Of a stretch of DNA of 64,000 nucleotides, positions 18,445 through 27,772 are shown piece after piece; positions within the stretch are counted from its first letter, which is position 1; each line of letters opens with the position of its first letter. A program made the position numbers and the translations under genes. Source of the DNA: Vibrio europaeus (GTDB lineage Bacteria > Pseudomonadota > Gammaproteobacteria > Enterobacterales > Vibrionaceae); the NCBI RefSeq assembly GCF_001695575.1, contig NZ_LUAX01000001.1, forward strand, positions 1,302,001-1,366,000. Direction: 5' to 3'. The notes under the pieces are model-generated. The model searched no databases and was not told the origin of the DNA. It saw nothing but the letters and a program-made list of their open reading frames with translations.

Positions 18445-19735
18445 CTACGACCTGATTTCTACCTTGACGTTTCGCCATATACAAAGCTTCATCAGCACGA
18501 GTAACCATCGCATTGGTTCGCTCTCCAGATCGAGAAGCCACTCCTATACTGGTTGTTAATGGATCACCGTGTACCCATATGTGGGACTCAACTCGATGGC
18601 GGATTCGTTCCGCGAGATCCGAAGCCTCATCCAAACTCAATCCCGGACAAAACACAACAAACTCTTCGCCCCCCCAGCGCACGAGACGCTCACTCGGGCT
18701 AAGCATACTTAATATCACCATAGTGAACTCACGCAGAATATCGTCCCCAATCGCATGTCCATATTTGTCGTTAACATCCTTAAAATGGTCAATATCAAGG
18801 TATAGCGCCGCTAATGCCTTCTCGCGTCCTAATTTTCCTTCAAAATGCTTCTCTAGCCACTCCCGAATGGAGTGACGATTCATAGCCCCTGTCAGTGCAT
18901 CGCGATTTGCCAATTCAGCGAAATGGATGTTTTGCTCTTTTAGATCACTATTTAATTTGCGTAAATGGTCTTGCCTAAACTGAGACTGCAGTATCAATTG
19001 GTGGCTACGTTTAATTTCAACAATGCTATATACCAAAGCAAGCGAAACCCAAAACACAAGCAAGGCCAACATGAGTGTTTCACCATCAATATAGTTACCG
19101 ATGAATTCGATACTCTTGATAGTCATCTTGTACTCACCAGTGAAATGACCCGAGCCAGTCGCTAACTCCAACTTAGTCACATTTGTGAACTCCGGTGCTG
19201 AATGAGCAATTGGTATCTCGTTATCAGCCAACCACCATGTCAGTACCTGTAAGTTAGCGATAGGTATATCTACCACACCTTCTCCAACACCAGGGGAGTA
19301 TGCCAGTCCATTGTATTTTTGCGTATATTCATCCTCGACCGAAGAGTAAGCCGGATTAAAGTTGCGAAGGTAGAAACGTAGCGTGGGTTGATCCGTACTA
19401 TCAAGGCGCTCAAAGTCAATATTCAACCTAACCGTATGGTAGTTTTTTAGGTTTATGCCATGCTGCATGGTTTCACCAAGCTGTATGGCAACACCACAGT
19501 AAGGCCAAGAGTAGGCATCCGATTTGTCTAACTGACAATTTAGCACTACTTCAGACTCAGATGACTCCAAACTAGCAGTACTGACACCTCCTAACGCTTG
19601 GTCATCGGTGGGCAAAAAGACAAACTGACCAGGGAAGATTTTAAAGACATGACCACCTCCATGCATCCAATATAACTGCACGACCAATATGGTCACAACG
19701 ACCATGAAAAAGGTGACCTTATGAACAATTTTCAA
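18425..19735 (-). CDS. membrane-bound GGDEF diguanylate cyclase
   Basis: A 436-residue protein expected to make c-di-GMP from two GTP. An N-terminal membrane helix (about 7-25) is followed by a periplasmic domain of about 190 residues with a strand-rich jelly-roll look, possibly carbohydrate-binding-like (inference). A second helix (about 218-238) leads into a coiled coil and the GGDEF domain from about 270. The active-site motif is RWGGEEF; YLDIDHFKDVNDKYGHAIGD and the closing ADEALYMAKRQGRN are also intact, so catalysis is expected. No RxxD inhibitory site lies five residues before GGEEF, so product inhibition through the I-site is unlikely. The ligand of the periplasmic domain is unknown. 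Confidence 0.9.
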   Translation of the reverse strand: MKIVHKVTFFMVVVTILVVQLYWMHGGGHVFKIFPGQFVFLPTDDQALGGVSTASLESSESEVVLNCQLDKSDAYSWPYCGVAIQLGETMQHGINLKNYHTVRLNIDFERLDSTDQPTLRFYLRNFNPAYSSVEDEYTQKYNGLAYSPGVGEGVVDIPIANLQVLTWWLADNEIPIAHSAPEFTNVTKLELATGSGHFTGEYKMTIKSIEFIGNYIDGETLMLALLVFWVSLALVYSIVEIKRSHQLILQSQFRQDHLRKLNSDLKEQNIHFAELANRDALTGAMNRHSIREWLEKHFEGKLGREKALAALYLDIDHFKDVNDKYGHAIGDDILREFTMVILSMLSPSERLVRWGGEEFVVFCPGLSLDEASDLAERIRHRVESHIWVHGDPLTTSIGVASRSGERTNAMVTRADEALYMAKRQGRNQVVVSSQAD

Positions 19736-19978
19736 TACTAGAATCCAACCATTGATGCGCTGCTAAACAGCAAACAGAACCCAATCCCATTTAATAGTAC
19801 GATGTTGGTTCCATTTTATCGCGTTTTACTTATGCTCTAGCAGATAAATATTAGATCTGACTCATAAACTTGATGCTTATTGACTTAAATATAATCAAAC
19901 AAATGTCTTACATTTTCATTATCGTCTGAGGCTCAAGTTTTGTTTGTTATTAGTGTTACAATAACGATCTAAAAACAA

Positions 19979-19992
19979 GAGGGTTAACCCTC
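19979..19992. promoter_or_regulatory. 14-bp perfect palindrome upstream of the DUF2797 gene
   Basis: GAGGGTTAACCCTC, 20 nt before the ATG at 20013. It could be an operator or, in RNA, a short 5-bp hairpin with a UUAA loop close to the start codon. No matching regulator consensus was recognised. Confidence 0.35.
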
Positions 19993-20012
19993 ACTAGAAT
20001 AAGAGCACTGTC

Positions 20013-20837
20013 ATGTCTTTATTAGCTAAAGGTACGCTAAGTAAAATGCGCGCCTCTCTCGAAAATACCGTTCATTATCGACTTCCAGTCGGTGATGAGT
20101 TAGTTGACCTCTCACCTTTCATTGGTAAGAGCATTACGCTCACTCATACTGGTAATATCTTCTGTAGTTCTTGTGGCAAAAAAACCAAGAAGAGCTATTC
20201 GCAGGGGCACTGTTTTGTATGTATGAAGAAGCTTGCCAGTTGCGATATGTGCATCATGAAACCTGAAACCTGTCACTACGATCAAGGCACCTGCCGTGAG
20301 CCACAATGGGGGGAGGAAAACTGTATGGTTGACCACTTCGTCTATTTATCAAACACTTCAAGTTTGAAAGTGGGCATCACTCGTCACACTCAGATCCCAA
20401 CTCGTTGGATCGATCAAGGCGCAACTCAAGGCTTACCAATTTTCAAGGTCAAGACTCGCCATATTTCAGGTCTTATCGAGGTTGAATTGGCAAAACACAT
20501 CGCGGATAAAACCAACTGGCGCACCCTGCTAAAAGGTGATGGAGAGCCAATGGCTCTAGAAGAGCGATTTGCTGAGCTCTTGCCTTTGGTTGAAGACAAA
20601 ATTGCTGAAATTAAACAGCAGTACGGCGAGGATGCGATTGAGATCCTAAGTGAGAATATCACTGCAATCAGTTATCCAGTGGAGCAGCACCCGACCAAAA
20701 TCACTTCTCATAACTTTGACAAAAACCCAGAAGTAACGGGGATTCTGCAAGGAATTAAAGGTCAGTACATGATCTTTGATACCGGAGTAATCAATATTCG
20801 TAAGTTCACTTCTTATGAAGTAGAAGTCAGCGCTTAA
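20013..20837 (+). CDS. DUF2797 zinc-finger-like protein
   Basis: A 274-residue cytoplasmic protein of the DUF2797 family, function unknown. Residues about 50-95 hold a dense cysteine cluster (CSSCGKK, CFVCMKK, CDMCIMK, CHYDQGTC) that probably binds zinc. A conserved block follows (DHFVYLSNTSSLKVGITR, then TRWIDQGATQGLPI) with a strand-loop look resembling GIY-YIG-type folds, although the nuclease signature itself is not evident. The C-terminal third is mixed helix and strand. The ATG at 20013 is the only good start. A 14-bp palindrome sits just upstream. The gene is divergent from the GGDEF gene and is closed by a strong bidirectional terminator. Confidence 0.8.
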   Translation: MSLLAKGTLSKMRASLENTVHYRLPVGDELVDLSPFIGKSITLTHTGNIFCSSCGKKTKKSYSQGHCFVCMKKLASCDMCIMKPETCHYDQGTCREPQWGEENCMVDHFVYLSNTSSLKVGITRHTQIPTRWIDQGATQGLPIFKVKTRHISGLIEVELAKHIADKTNWRTLLKGDGEPMALEERFAELLPLVEDKIAEIKQQYGEDAIEILSENITAISYPVEQHPTKITSHNFDKNPEVTGILQGIKGQYMIFDTGVINIRKFTSYEVEVSA

Positions 20838-20846
20838 TAGTGAACA

Positions 20847-20875
20847 AGAAAGACCTCCGCTTGGGAGGTCTTTCT
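20847..20875. terminator. bidirectional terminator
   Basis: A perfect 12-bp stem, AGAAAGACCTCC (20847-20858) with GGAGGTCTTTCT (20864-20875), lies between the convergent DUF2797 and aminotransferase genes. Confidence 0.88.
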
Positions 20876-20882
20876 AATGAAG

Positions 20883-22118
20883 TTACTGGTCGAGAATAAT
20901 CTTCAGCTCATCGAACAGAATATCCACTTCTTCTAATGTGTTGTAATGCATAAAGCCAATTCGCACTACGCCACCACTCGCTTCTAAATCAAGCTGACGA
21001 ACCAACCCAAGCGCGTAGAAATGTCCATTCCAAACACAGATATTTCTTTCTCCGAGTTTCTTAGCAATAAACTCAGGTGAATGGTTGTCAAACGTTAAGG
21101 CGAAGGTTGGCGTTCTTAGCTCGCTGTTGGCTTCCAACTTACCAAACAGATTCACCCCTTCGAGTTCAGACAATCGGCTAAGAAAGCGTTCGCTAATCGC
21201 TGATTCATGCTGGTTAAACTGGTTAAATGAGTCAACTAGTCTTTCTCTTAGTGACGCGTTGCTTTTCCCCCACTGCGACAGATATTTCACAGCAGCAATA
21301 ACGCCAGCTAAACCTTCAAAGCTTTGTGTACCCGTTTCGAAACGTCCCGGTCCTTCATTTGTCGCAGGTTCAACTTTGTAAGGCTTCAAAGTTTGTAACC
21401 ATTTCGGCGCTATGTAAGCAATACCGACGTGTGGACCAAAGAATTTATACGCAGAGCAGGCTAAGAAATCACAGCCAAGCTTTTGCACGTCAACTAAGTG
21501 ATGCGGCGCATAATGAACAGCGTCTACGTAAACCTTTGCACCCACTTTATGAGCGGCTTCGACAACACGTTGAACATCTACAATTGAGCCGGTTGTGTTC
21601 GACGCATAGGTCAACGCAACAAGCGCAGTCTTATCATTGATCAGCGAAAGTAAGTGGTCGATATCAAGACCACAGTCGCTTTCGTCAACACGGGCTTGAT
21701 GGACAACCGCCCCTTTGTCTTCTGCGGCTTGTTGCCAACTTGAGACATTCGAATAATGGTCGAGAGCAGTAACTATCAGTTCATCGCCGGCTTGCCAATC
21801 TCGGCTGATTGCACGGCTTAACTGAAAGGTTAATGACGTCATATTTGCGCCAAACACTATGTTGCTGCTTGATTCTGCATTGACCAAGGCTTGGGCATAC
21901 TCACGTGCTTGCTTCATTAAATCCGTCGTTTGCTGACTCGAAAAGTAATGACCACCCAAATTAGAGTTAAAGAAACCTAGATAAGCCTGCATCGCTTCAA
22001 GTACAGACTTTGGTACTTGAGAGCCGCCCGGGCCATCTAAAAAGATAACTGGCAAATCATTATGTGTTTGACCAAGAGCGCTGAACTGCGCTCTTGCTAA
22101 ATTAGGAGTGAAGCTCAT
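20883..22118 (-). CDS. cysteine desulfurase-like class V aminotransferase (VC1184/TIGR01976 type)
   Basis: A 411-residue PLP enzyme of aminotransferase class V, in the subfamily typified by Vibrio cholerae VC1184. Motifs: IFLDGPGGSQVPKSV at the N-terminus, YASNTTGSIVD, the PLP-pocket Asp and His in YVDAVHYAPH, and the Schiff-base lysine in SAYKFFGPHVG (near residue 228). The flexible-loop cysteine of housekeeping IscS/SufS desulfurases could not be placed, so sulfur transfer is not certain; other PLP reactions are possible. The gene overlaps the end of the upstream 2OG-dioxygenase gene by 17 bp. The two are almost certainly one operon and may act in one pathway on an amino acid substrate. Confidence 0.88.
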   Translation of the reverse strand: MSFTPNLARAQFSALGQTHNDLPVIFLDGPGGSQVPKSVLEAMQAYLGFFNSNLGGHYFSSQQTTDLMKQAREYAQALVNAESSSNIVFGANMTSLTFQLSRAISRDWQAGDELIVTALDHYSNVSSWQQAAEDKGAVVHQARVDESDCGLDIDHLLSLINDKTALVALTYASNTTGSIVDVQRVVEAAHKVGAKVYVDAVHYAPHHLVDVQKLGCDFLACSAYKFFGPHVGIAYIAPKWLQTLKPYKVEPATNEGPGRFETGTQSFEGLAGVIAAVKYLSQWGKSNASLRERLVDSFNQFNQHESAISERFLSRLSELEGVNLFGKLEANSELRTPTFALTFDNHSPEFIAKKLGERNICVWNGHFYALGLVRQLDLEASGGVVRIGFMHYNTLEEVDILFDELKIILDQ

Positions 22119-22758
22119 TCACACTGTCCTTTGCGGTTAACACAAATACATCCATATGCCCCACTTCACCCTCAATAACCGAGCGAATTGGTGTCGCATT
22201 ATGCCAAAGTTTGTCGTCAGCTAGCATGGCGACTTCACCACTATGCAATGCTTTGCGAAAGAAAGGAGCTTCATTAAAGCTGCTGTAAACCATGATATCG
22301 CCCCCCTCAATATTGTGACGCCCCATACCCACTACTGCGAGATGTTCAAATCCATCTTGATGAACACCTTCTGGCGCTACCTGAGTCTCGTCGTAAACAG
22401 CCGAGATGCGGATTTGATGAATTTCGATCTCGTGACCATCAGTAAGCTGATTAGAATGTGCAAATAGCTGACACATTTCACGCATACCGTCACTATTCAT
22501 AATCGGCTTTTCAATCGGTTCAAACTGGCGAACTACGTTACCCTGAAAATGATTAATATCATCACTTTGAACGAATTCACTCTTATTCAAATCCACCACT
22601 TTGCCACCTTGCAATGTCACCACAGAGTAGCGTCTTAAACGATACTGGCCATCAGCATGCTCGGTATGAGGTAGTTGAGTAAACGAAGGGGCGAGTTGTA
22701 AAATCGCAGCATCACTTAACTTGGTCAGTTGTAAGGTAGTTTCGCGCTGATGTAACAT
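22102..22758 (-). CDS. 2-oxoglutarate/Fe(II)-dependent dioxygenase of the amino acid hydroxylase (IDO-like) family
   Basis: A 218-residue protein of the 2OG-Fe dioxygenase family that includes Bacillus L-isoleucine 4-hydroxylase. The iron-binding HxD is visible in GVHQDGFEH (near residues 132-134), with the distal His in LWHNATPI (near 191) and the family glycine-rich GGDIMVYSS between them. It probably hydroxylates a free amino acid or related small molecule, using O2 and 2-oxoglutarate; the substrate is not known. Start: three ATGs in a row follow AAGGAG, and the third (22758) has the right 6-nt spacing. It heads a two-gene operon with the class V aminotransferase. A 9-bp inverted repeat lies just upstream. 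Confidence 0.82.
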   Translation of the reverse strand: MLHQRETTLQLTKLSDAAILQLAPSFTQLPHTEHADGQYRLRRYSVVTLQGGKVVDLNKSEFVQSDDINHFQGNVVRQFEPIEKPIMNSDGMREMCQLFAHSNQLTDGHEIEIHQIRISAVYDETQVAPEGVHQDGFEHLAVVGMGRHNIEGGDIMVYSSFNEAPFFRKALHSGEVAMLADDKLWHNATPIRSVIEGEVGHMDVFVLTAKDSVNELHS

Positions 22759-22770
22759 CATCATCTCCTT

Positions 22771-22819
22771 AATGAATGTACATACCTATAATATGATTAA
22801 CATCTTATTCACATTCATT
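22771..22819. promoter_or_regulatory. inverted repeat at the dioxygenase promoter
   Basis: AATGAATGT (22771-22779) and ACATTCATT (22811-22819) are perfect 9-bp inverted copies flanking an AT-rich segment with a possible minus-strand -10 box (TATTAT). They sit immediately upstream of the 22758 start, which would suit an operator. The regulator is unknown. Confidence 0.3.
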
Positions 22820-24123
<1,304 letters not shown>

Positions 24124-24150
24124 TATTTTTCATTTTTAGCTCAAAACCTT

Positions 24151-24185
24151 AAAGCCCTGCGGTATTCCCGCGGGGCTTTCTTTTG
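24151..24185 (+). terminator. rho-independent terminator of trxB
   Basis: AAAGCCCTGCGG (24151-24162) pairs with CCGCGGGGCTTT (24168-24179) with one G-U pair, followed by CTTTT. Confidence 0.88.
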
Positions 24186-24235
24186 TATAATGCCCAGTTC
24201 TAAAACTTTATAATAATTCTCATTAAGCCTTCACG

Positions 24236-26023
24236 ATGGATAAAAAGAAACAACGCAGCTTGAATCAATGGCTCAAGCAGCAAAGTAAGCTCGCCAAGCG
24301 CTGGCTTATGATTGCTGTCGGTCTAGGTGTTCTTTCAAGCATATTCCTTTTAGTTCAGGCCGCTCTGCTTGCAACGATCTTGCACCAACTCATTATCGAA
24401 CATGTCGATAAATATGAATTAGTCCCATACTTCCTTGGTTTAGTTGCCGTTATCGGTGCTCGTGCTCTTTGTTCATGGGGCCGAGAAATCGCTGGTTTTC
24501 GTTGTGGTGAACAGATTCGAGTTTATATTCGCCAGCTTATTCTCGATAAACTGCGTGAACTTGGGCCTGCATACATCAAAGGTAAACCCGCAGGTGCTTG
24601 GGCAACTTTGTTGCTAGAACAAGTAGAAGATATGCACGACTTCTTTGCTCGTTACTTACCGCAAATGTCGCTTTCTGTCTTAGTGCCATTTGTCATCTTG
24701 ATCGTTGTTTTCCCGGTCAACTGGGCAGCCGGTTTGATTTTCTTGATCACCGCGCCATTAGTTCCAATGTTTATGGCATTAGTGGGTATGAAAGCCGCTG
24801 ACGCGAACCGTAAGAACTTTAAAGCGTTGCAGCGTTTATCCGGTCATTTCTATGACCGCCTTCAGTCAATGACAACCATCAGACTGTTTGACCGAACCGC
24901 GGCAGAAACTGAAGTGATGCGCGGTGCATCGGAAGTGTTCAGAGTACGTACTATGGATGTACTCAAAATAGCGTTTCTCTCCTCTGCGGTACTTGAGTTC
25001 TTCACTTCTATCTCAATTGCATTGACAGCGGTTTACTTTGGTTTTGCCTTCATTGGAGAACTTAACTTTGGTGATTACGGTGCGGGTGTCACGCTGTTTG
25101 CAGGATTGTTTATTCTGGTCTTAGCCCCAGAGTTTTATCAGCCACTGCGCGACTTAGGTACTTTCTACCACGCGAAACAGCAAGCGGTTGGCGCTGCAGA
25201 AAGCATTGTTGAGTTTATTGAAACAGACGTAGAAACCGTTCGCTCAGGATCGACCAAGCTGGGTGACACAGATTCCATCTCCATCACGGCAAAAGATCTC
25301 GAAGTTTACTCTCCAGAAGGGCAAAAGCTATTGGGCCCAATAAGCTTTGAGCTTTCTTCCGCGCAAACCACAGCCTTAGTTGGCCCAAGCGGCGCGGGTA
25401 AAACGACCCTGATAAACGCAATCTTGGGTTTCTTACCTTATAAAGGGTCGCTAACGATTAACAATATTGAACGCACTGAGCTCGATCTTGATAGCTGGCG
25501 CGAGAAAATCAGTTGGGTTGGTCAAAACCCACTGCTGCTTCACGGCTCAATACGTGACAACATCACACTTGGCAAAACAAATGTCAGTGACCAAGTCATC
25601 AATCAAGCGTTAGAAGAATCATTCTCAGCAGAATTCGTGAATCAACATGGTCTCGATTACGCTGTTTCTGACCGCTCTGGTGGTTTATCGGTAGGGCAAG
25701 CTCAGCGCCTCGCTTTAGCGCGTGCTATGGTGCAAAACGGACGCTTCTGGCTGCTTGATGAACCAACGGCAAGCTTGGATGCACGAAGTGAACGTCTTGT
25801 AATGCAAGGTTTAGAAAACCAGATCACAGGTAAAACCGCCCTGATGGTTACCCACCAGCTAACGCCACTTAAAAATGTCGAGCAGATCCTCGTCATGAAA
25901 GACGGTGAGATTGTTCAGTCTGGACAATTTGACCACCTCGCTAACTGCGAAGGACTGTTCCAAGAAATGCTTTCTGCTAACCAAGCACTTAACCAAACCA
26001 ATAAGGGGAACTTAGATGCGTGA
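24236..26023 (+). CDS. cydD: glutathione/L-cysteine exporter subunit CydD
   Basis: Half of the heterodimeric ABC exporter CydDC, which moves cysteine and glutathione to the periplasm and is needed to assemble cytochrome bd oxidase. In the 595 residues, six membrane helices occupy the first 320, followed by the nucleotide-binding domain. That domain has Walker A GPSGAGKTT (near residue 387), the signature SGGLSVGQAQRLALARA, Walker B FWLLDEPTASLD and the switch His in VTHQL. The LSVGQ signature instead of LSGGQ is usual for CydD. The gene overlaps cydC by 8 bp (ATGCGTGA), so the two subunits are translationally coupled. Confidence 0.95.
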   Translation: MDKKKQRSLNQWLKQQSKLAKRWLMIAVGLGVLSSIFLLVQAALLATILHQLIIEHVDKYELVPYFLGLVAVIGARALCSWGREIAGFRCGEQIRVYIRQLILDKLRELGPAYIKGKPAGAWATLLLEQVEDMHDFFARYLPQMSLSVLVPFVILIVVFPVNWAAGLIFLITAPLVPMFMALVGMKAADANRKNFKALQRLSGHFYDRLQSMTTIRLFDRTAAETEVMRGASEVFRVRTMDVLKIAFLSSAVLEFFTSISIALTAVYFGFAFIGELNFGDYGAGVTLFAGLFILVLAPEFYQPLRDLGTFYHAKQQAVGAAESIVEFIETDVETVRSGSTKLGDTDSISITAKDLEVYSPEGQKLLGPISFELSSAQTTALVGPSGAGKTTLINAILGFLPYKGSLTINNIERTELDLDSWREKISWVGQNPLLLHGSIRDNITLGKTNVSDQVINQALEESFSAEFVNQHGLDYAVSDRSGGLSVGQAQRLALARAMVQNGRFWLLDEPTASLDARSERLVMQGLENQITGKTALMVTHQLTPLKNVEQILVMKDGEIVQSGQFDHLANCEGLFQEMLSANQALNQTNKGNLDA

Positions 26024-27737
26024 ATTACTTCCCTACCTAAAACTGTATAAGAAACACTGGTTTGGCCTTTCACTCGGTATGCTATTGGCGTTCCTAACCT
26101 TAGCTGCTTCGATTGGTCTTTTGACCTTATCAGGTTGGTTCTTATCAGCTGCGGCCGTTGCTGGTCTCACCATCGCAAGAGAAACCTTTAACTATATGCT
26201 GCCAGGCGCTTTTGTGCGTGGATTTGCCATGGGGCGGACTGCCGGACGTTGGGGTGAGCGTGTGGTCAGCCATAACGCAACTTTCAAGCTGCTTACTGAT
26301 CTGCGAATCTTTTTCTTTTCTAAGCTAGCACCGCTGATCCCCGGTCGCGTATCTAACCTTCGAGACGCTGATCTACTCAACCGCCTCGTAGCCGACATTG
26401 ATGCTATGGACCATGTCTACCTAAGACTGGTCAGCCCAATGGTTGTCGGTACGTTAGGTATCTTAGGTCTTACTGCTCTTATTAGCTGGTTTGATGCAGA
26501 GCTAGGCTTAACATTGGGCGCTATTTTGTTCGCAATACTGCTGACGTGGCCTGTACTGTTTTACAAACTGGGTAAGCGCAACGGTGGCGAGCTCACTCAA
26601 AACAAAGCCGATTTGCGTATCGCTACCCTAGATTGGTTACAGGGCTACAGTGAACTCACGCTGTTTGGTGCGGAAGAGCGCTATCGCAATGCGATCCTAG
26701 ATACACAGCAAAAGCTACTAAAGAATCAGTTCTTTAATGCTCACTTTTCTGGATTGGCGCAAGCTTTACTGTTACTAGCTAACGGTTGGACGATTGTGCT
26801 CATGCTTTGGCTGGCGGCGGATGGTGTCGGTGGCAATACGCCAGATCCTATGATCGCTCTTGTCGCTTTTGCCACAATGGCGAGTGTTGAGCTGTTAATG
26901 CCAATTGCTGGTGCATTCCAACACCTAGGCCAGACGCTGACCTCAGCTCGCAGGCTCAACGATATCACTCAATCTGAACCAGATGTCTGTTTCCCAGAGA
27001 AAGATATTGAACATGGGCAGCAGTTCTCAATCGAGTATAAAGGGATCTCTTTCCACTACCCTGATGCGAACAACGATGTCATTAAAAACATCGAGTTAGC
27101 GATTCCAGCTCAACATAGAATTGCAATTGTCGGTCAAACTGGCTCTGGCAAATCGACCCTTCTACAGTTGCTCAACCGCTATTGGGATATTCAACAAGGC
27201 TGCATCGAAATTGCGGGTAAGCCAATCCAAGAATGGAGCGAAAGTCAGCTTCGCCAAGCCATTAGCGTTGTGAGTCAACGTGTTGATATTCTTAATGGCT
27301 CATTGCGTGACAACCTAGTCATGGCTAAACCACTTGCGGAGGACGATGAGCTTGCTCAGGTTCTGTCTAAAGTCGGGCTGGCTAAACTTCTCGACGAGAC
27401 AGGTTTAGACACATGGCTTGGCGACGGTGGTCGACAGCTGTCTGGTGGAGAAAAGCGCCGAATTGGTATTGCACGTGCCTTGCTACATAATGCGCCAATC
27501 CTATTACTTGATGAGCCTACCGAAGGTTTAGACAAGCAGACAGAACAGCAAATCATGCAATTGTTCGAGGCGCATTTTGTCGGTAAAACCGTGGTGTTTA
27601 TCACCCACCGTTTAGTCAACTTAGACAAGATGGATTCAATTTGTTTAATCGAGCAAGGTGAGATTGTTGAGCATGGCACTCATCAACAATTGATAGAGCT
27701 GCAAGGTCGCTACTTCGCTCTCAATCAAACGCTTTAA
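26016..27737 (+). CDS. cydC: glutathione/L-cysteine exporter subunit CydC
   Basis: The second subunit of the CydDC exporter. In the 573 residues, the transmembrane half (about 1-310) is followed by an ATPase domain. This carries Walker A GQTGSGKST (near residue 373), signature QLSGGEKRRIGIARA, Walker B ILLLDEPTEGLD and the switch His in ITHRL. The canonical LSGGE signature contrasts with the LSVGQ of CydD, as expected for this heterodimer. The start codon lies within the 3' end of cydD and is preceded by AAGGGG about 10 nt upstream. A bidirectional terminator separates it from the convergent GGDEF-EAL gene. Confidence 0.95.
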   Translation: MRELLPYLKLYKKHWFGLSLGMLLAFLTLAASIGLLTLSGWFLSAAAVAGLTIARETFNYMLPGAFVRGFAMGRTAGRWGERVVSHNATFKLLTDLRIFFFSKLAPLIPGRVSNLRDADLLNRLVADIDAMDHVYLRLVSPMVVGTLGILGLTALISWFDAELGLTLGAILFAILLTWPVLFYKLGKRNGGELTQNKADLRIATLDWLQGYSELTLFGAEERYRNAILDTQQKLLKNQFFNAHFSGLAQALLLLANGWTIVLMLWLAADGVGGNTPDPMIALVAFATMASVELLMPIAGAFQHLGQTLTSARRLNDITQSEPDVCFPEKDIEHGQQFSIEYKGISFHYPDANNDVIKNIELAIPAQHRIAIVGQTGSGKSTLLQLLNRYWDIQQGCIEIAGKPIQEWSESQLRQAISVVSQRVDILNGSLRDNLVMAKPLAEDDELAQVLSKVGLAKLLDETGLDTWLGDGGRQLSGGEKRRIGIARALLHNAPILLLDEPTEGLDKQTEQQIMQLFEAHFVGKTVVFITHRLVNLDKMDSICLIEQGEIVEHGTHQQLIELQGRYFALNQTL

Positions 27738-27742
27738 TTTAT

Positions 27743-27772
27743 AAACAAGGGTGGACATTTCCACCCTTGTTT
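27743..27772. terminator. bidirectional terminator
   Basis: A perfect 12-bp stem, AAACAAGGGTGG (27743-27754) with CCACCCTTGTTT (27761-27772), lies between cydC and the convergent GGDEF-EAL gene, whose stop codon it just overlaps. Confidence 0.88.
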
